A DNA stretch of 64,000 bases. It comes from Maricaulis sp017643475. Lineage in GTDB: Bacteria; Pseudomonadota; Alphaproteobacteria; Caulobacterales; Maricaulaceae. Of the stretch, positions 61,360-64,000 are shown one piece after another. The position numbers and the translations under genes were made by a program. The notes under the pieces are model-generated. The model did not search any database and was not told the origin of the DNA. It worked only from the letters and a program-made list of their open reading frames with translations. The DNA is taken from the NCBI RefSeq assembly GCF_047123815.1, contig NZ_CP138920.1:3038001-3102000 (forward strand), read 5' to 3'. Position 1 is the stretch's first letter; every line of letters begins with the position of its first letter.

Positions 61360-63950
61360 GACTCGCTGTCAGCCTTCTTGGTCGACTTCTTGGCCGGAGC
61401 CTTTTTCTTCGCGGGCGCTTTTTTCTTGGCGGCGGTTTTCTTCTTGGCCGCCGGCTTCTTCTTGCCGCCCTTGGCGGCCTTGGCCTCGACCAACTCCATG
61501 GCCTGTTCCAGCGTCACCGATTCCGGCTCGGTGCCCTTGGGCAGGGTGGCGTTGATCTTTTCGTATTTCACATAGGGGCCATACCGGCCGCTCATGATGC
61601 GGACGGGCTTGCCGTCATGTTCGCCCAGTTCCTTGAGCGCGGTGGCAGCTGTGCCACGGCGGCCCGGATTGGCGCGTTTGTCGGCGATGACGGATACGGC
61701 CCGGTTGAGTCCGACCTCGAAAACTTCCTCGACATTGGCGAGGTTCGCATAGGTCTTTTCGTGGTGGACATAGGGGCCGTAACGGCCGATGGCTGCGGTG
61801 ATCGGCTGACCATCATCCGGGTGTTCACCGACCAGGCGCGGCAGGCTCATCAGCTTGATGGCCTGGTCCTCGGTCAGGGCATGCGCGTCCCAGCCCTTGG
61901 GGATGGATGCGCGTTTGGGCTTGTCCTCTCCCTCCAGCTCCATCTCCAGATAGAGGCCGAAACGACCGTCTTTCAGCGTGATAGGCTTGCCGCTCTCCGG
62001 ATCGATAGCGATCTGGCCATCCCCCTCGATGACGCTGTCGGCGTCCTGCGGGCTCATCTGGCGTGTGAACTTGCAATCCGGGTGATTGGAACAACCCAGG
62101 AAAGCACCGAACTTGCCGAGGCGCAGGCTCAGCGTGCCTTCGTTACAGGACGGGCACAGGCGTGGATCGCTGCCGTCTTCCTTTTCCGGGAAGATGTGCG
62201 GGGCCAGGGCTTCATTGAGGGCGTCCAGGACATTGGTGATGCGAAGCTCGCCAATCTCTTCGACCGCCGCCTTGAAGTGTGTCCAGAAGTCACGCAGCAG
62301 CTGTTTCCAGTCCAGATCACCGGCAGAGACCTTGTCGAGCTGACCCTCCAGGTCCGCGGTAAAGTCGTATTCGACATAGCGGCTGAAGAAATTCTCTAGG
62401 AAGGCAATAACCACGCGGCCCTTGTCCTCCGGGTGGAAACGGTTCTTGTCCATGCGGACATAGTCGCGGTCACGCAGCACCTGCAGCGTGGAGGCGTAGG
62501 TCGACGGGCGACCAATGCCCAGCTCTTCCATGCGCTTGACGAGAGAGGCCTCGGTAAAGCGTGGCGGCGGCTGGGTGAAGTGCTGGTCTGAATAGGTCTT
62601 GGCAGCGTCGGCGGCAGCGCCTTGCTCAACTTTCGGCAGGCGCGCTTCGCCTTCATCCTCTTCGTCGTCGCGGCCTTCCTGGTAAAGCGTCAGGAAGCCA
62701 TCAAACATCAGCACGGAACCCGTGGCGCGCAGGCCGGTCTTGCCGTCGTCGGAGGTGACGTCGATCGTCGTGCGTTCGAAACGGGCGCTCTCCATCTGGC
62801 TGGCAACGGCACGGCGCCAGATCAGCTTGTAGAGACGGGCCATGTCGCCGTCCAGGTCCATATTCTCCGGCAGGCGGGAGAAGCTGGTCGGGCGGATGGC
62901 TTCGTGCGCTTCCTGGGCGTTCTTGGCCTTGGAAGAATACATGCGCGGCGAGGCCGGCACATAGAGCGAACCGTGCTGGTCGCCGATCACATCGCGCGCC
63001 TGGCTGATCGCCTCGGGCACCATGGAGACACCGTCGGTACGCATATAGGTGATCAGGCCAACCGTCTCACCGCCGATATTGACGCCTTCATAGAGTTTCT
63101 GCGCCGTCTGCATGGTGCGTGTCGCAGAGAAACCCAGCTTGCGCGCGGCTTCCTGTTGCAGGGTGGATGTCGTGAAGGGCGGCGGCGGATTGCGACGTGT
63201 CGGCTTGGCCTCGATCCCGGAAATGGAGAGGCTGGCAGAATTGATCGCCTCGACAGCGGCATTGGCAGAGGCGCGGTCCTTGATCGATAGCTTCTGGAGC
63301 TTCTTGCCGTCCAGCGTGACCAGCTTGGCGCGGAAGCTGCTGCCACAGGTCGTGATATCGGCGTCGACGGTCCAGTATTCCTCGGCCTTGAACTTCTCGA
63401 TATCCAGCTCGCGGTCACAGATCAGGCGCAGGGCGACGGACTGGACCCGGCCTGCCGAGCGCGAACCGGGCAGCTTGCGCCAGAGCACCGGCGACAGGGT
63501 GAAGCCGACGAGATAGTCCAGCGCGCGGCGGGCCAGATAGGCATTGACCAGTTCCATGTCCACGGCGCGCGGATGGCGCATGGCTTCCTGGATGGCCGGC
63601 TTGGTAATGGCGTTGAAGGCAACACGCTCGACGGTGACATTCTTCAGCACGCGGCGCTTGGTCAGCGCTTCCAGCAAATGCCAGGAAATGGCTTCGCCTT
63701 CGCGATCCGGGTCAGTCGCCAGGATGAGCTTGTCGCTTTCCTTGACCGCATCGGCGATCGCCTTGACACGTTTGGCCGACTGGCTGTCGACCTCCCAGGC
63801 CATTTCGAAATCCTCGTCCGGCTTGACCGAGCCATCCTTGGGCGGAAGGTCGCGGACATGTCCGAAACTGGCCAGTACGGTATACTGTGAGCCCAGGTAT
63901 TTATTGATGGTTTTTGCCTTGGCAGGCGATTCGACTACGACGACGTTCAT
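61356..63950 (-). CDS. topA: DNA topoisomerase I
   Basis: A type IA enzyme that relaxes negative supercoils. The 864-residue protein has the Toprim domain (VVVESPAKAKTINKYLGSQY, DPDREGEAISWH), the nucleophile Tyr302 in GLITYMRTDG, and C-terminal zinc-finger/topoisomerase repeats (CPSCNEGTLSLRLGKFGAFL). A lysine- and alanine-rich tail (KKPAAKKKTAAKKKAPAKKK) ends it, common in actinobacterial and alphaproteobacterial TopA. The ATG is 50 bases from the window end; the promoter and upstream genes are outside. Its stop overlaps the rnr start by 4 bases. Confidence 0.98.
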   Translation of the reverse strand: MNVVVVESPAKAKTINKYLGSQYTVLASFGHVRDLPPKDGSVKPDEDFEMAWEVDSQSAKRVKAIADAVKESDKLILATDPDREGEAISWHLLEALTKRRVLKNVTVERVAFNAITKPAIQEAMRHPRAVDMELVNAYLARRALDYLVGFTLSPVLWRKLPGSRSAGRVQSVALRLICDRELDIEKFKAEEYWTVDADITTCGSSFRAKLVTLDGKKLQKLSIKDRASANAAVEAINSASLSISGIEAKPTRRNPPPPFTTSTLQQEAARKLGFSATRTMQTAQKLYEGVNIGGETVGLITYMRTDGVSMVPEAISQARDVIGDQHGSLYVPASPRMYSSKAKNAQEAHEAIRPTSFSRLPENMDLDGDMARLYKLIWRRAVASQMESARFERTTIDVTSDDGKTGLRATGSVLMFDGFLTLYQEGRDDEEDEGEARLPKVEQGAAADAAKTYSDQHFTQPPPRFTEASLVKRMEELGIGRPSTYASTLQVLRDRDYVRMDKNRFHPEDKGRVVIAFLENFFSRYVEYDFTADLEGQLDKVSAGDLDWKQLLRDFWTHFKAAVEEIGELRITNVLDALNEALAPHIFPEKEDGSDPRLCPSCNEGTLSLRLGKFGAFLGCSNHPDCKFTRQMSPQDADSVIEGDGQIAIDPESGKPITLKDGRFGLYLEMELEGEDKPKRASIPKGWDAHALTEDQAIKLMSLPRLVGEHPDDGQPITAAIGRYGPYVHHEKTYANLANVEEVFEVGLNRAVSVIADKRANPGRRGTAATALKELGEHDGKPVRIMSGRYGPYVKYEKINATLPKGTEPESVTLEQAMELVEAKAAKGGKKKPAAKKKTAAKKKAPAKKKAPAKKSTKKADSES

Positions 63951-64000
63951 CGGTGATTCCAGGCCGGATGGGAGGATTGGTTGTGTTGTGCAAGGCGCGC
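63951..64000. other. Upstream of topA, window edge
   Basis: These 50 bases upstream of the topA start contain no gene. On the minus strand a TTGCAC could be part of a -35 element, but the window ends too soon to judge. Confidence 0.4.

Noticed and set aside
59662..61575. A 637-codon open frame antisense to rnr and the end of topA
   Set aside because: No domain, runs across two real genes and their overlap; a shadow of strong GC skew in codon positions.
1..64000. tRNA, rRNA, CRISPR, prophage or insertion sequence
   Set aside because: I looked through all gaps and found no cloverleaf, regular direct repeats with spacers, transposase or integrase motifs.

Overview
The window looks like a piece of a Caulobacterales-type alphaproteobacterial chromosome. 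A marine Maricaulis/Oceanicaulis-like member of the Hyphomonadaceae/Maricaulaceae is the best guess, by inference from gene content and order; no rRNA marker is present. Signature genes are the cell-fate regulators divK and pleD side by side, hdaA with an N-terminal clamp-binding motif next to ppk and ppx, a free-standing NDUFA12-like complex I subunit, a DUF2155 gene beside aat, and the block rsmA-pdxA-surA-lptD-lptG-lptF divergent from pepA-holC. The sequence is uniformly GC-rich and densely coding. I see no tRNA, rRNA, CRISPR, phage or insertion sequence, so most of it is ordinary core genome.

Layout. 0-10.8 kb: yicC (partial) and gmk, then the converging envelope operon lptF-lptG-lptD-surA-pdxA-rsmA, then pepA and holC. 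10.8-22.6 kb is more accessory: an I78-type inhibitor lipoprotein, a secreted unknown, an alpha/beta-hydrolase fused to a caspase-like domain, an ABC-F ATPase, a DUF2268 protease, ndk, a LysE-family exporter, an S41 protease divergent from a CadC-like/TPR regulator, adenine deaminase and a DUF4197 protein. 22.6-31.6 kb: arfB, purN-purM, then DUF2066-hdaA-ppk-ppx and rnd. 31.6-35.5 kb: a TetR gene followed by two paralogous PlsC-type acyltransferases and an LplT-like transporter, which reads as a phospholipid-remodelling operon. An upstream non-coding stretch carries operator-like repeats and a candidate small RNA. 35.5-43.9 kb: a secreted unknown, aspS, a small lipoprotein, two pentapeptide-repeat proteins and a long protein that aligns by eye with B12-dependent ribonucleotide reductase but lacks its catalytic motifs. 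44-49 kb: NDUFA12, DUF2155, aat, accC-accB, aroQ, thiS-thiG. 49-55 kb: a DsbA-like lipoprotein, an SDR enzyme, a membrane protein, a palindrome-rich intergenic repeat, RidA, a hydrolase, dinB and a ROK kinase. 55-64 kb: divK-pleD, rpmG, an MFS transporter, and the overlapping operon topA-rnr-NUDIX.

The observations I would look at first are: the reading-frame break near the 3' end of lptG, where the expected C-terminus sits in the neighbouring frame; the ribonucleotide-reductase-like pseudoenzyme; the hydrolase-caspase fusion; and the candidate small RNA upstream of the TetR-PlsC-LplT operon. All family assignments are from reading the protein sequences; no database search was run.
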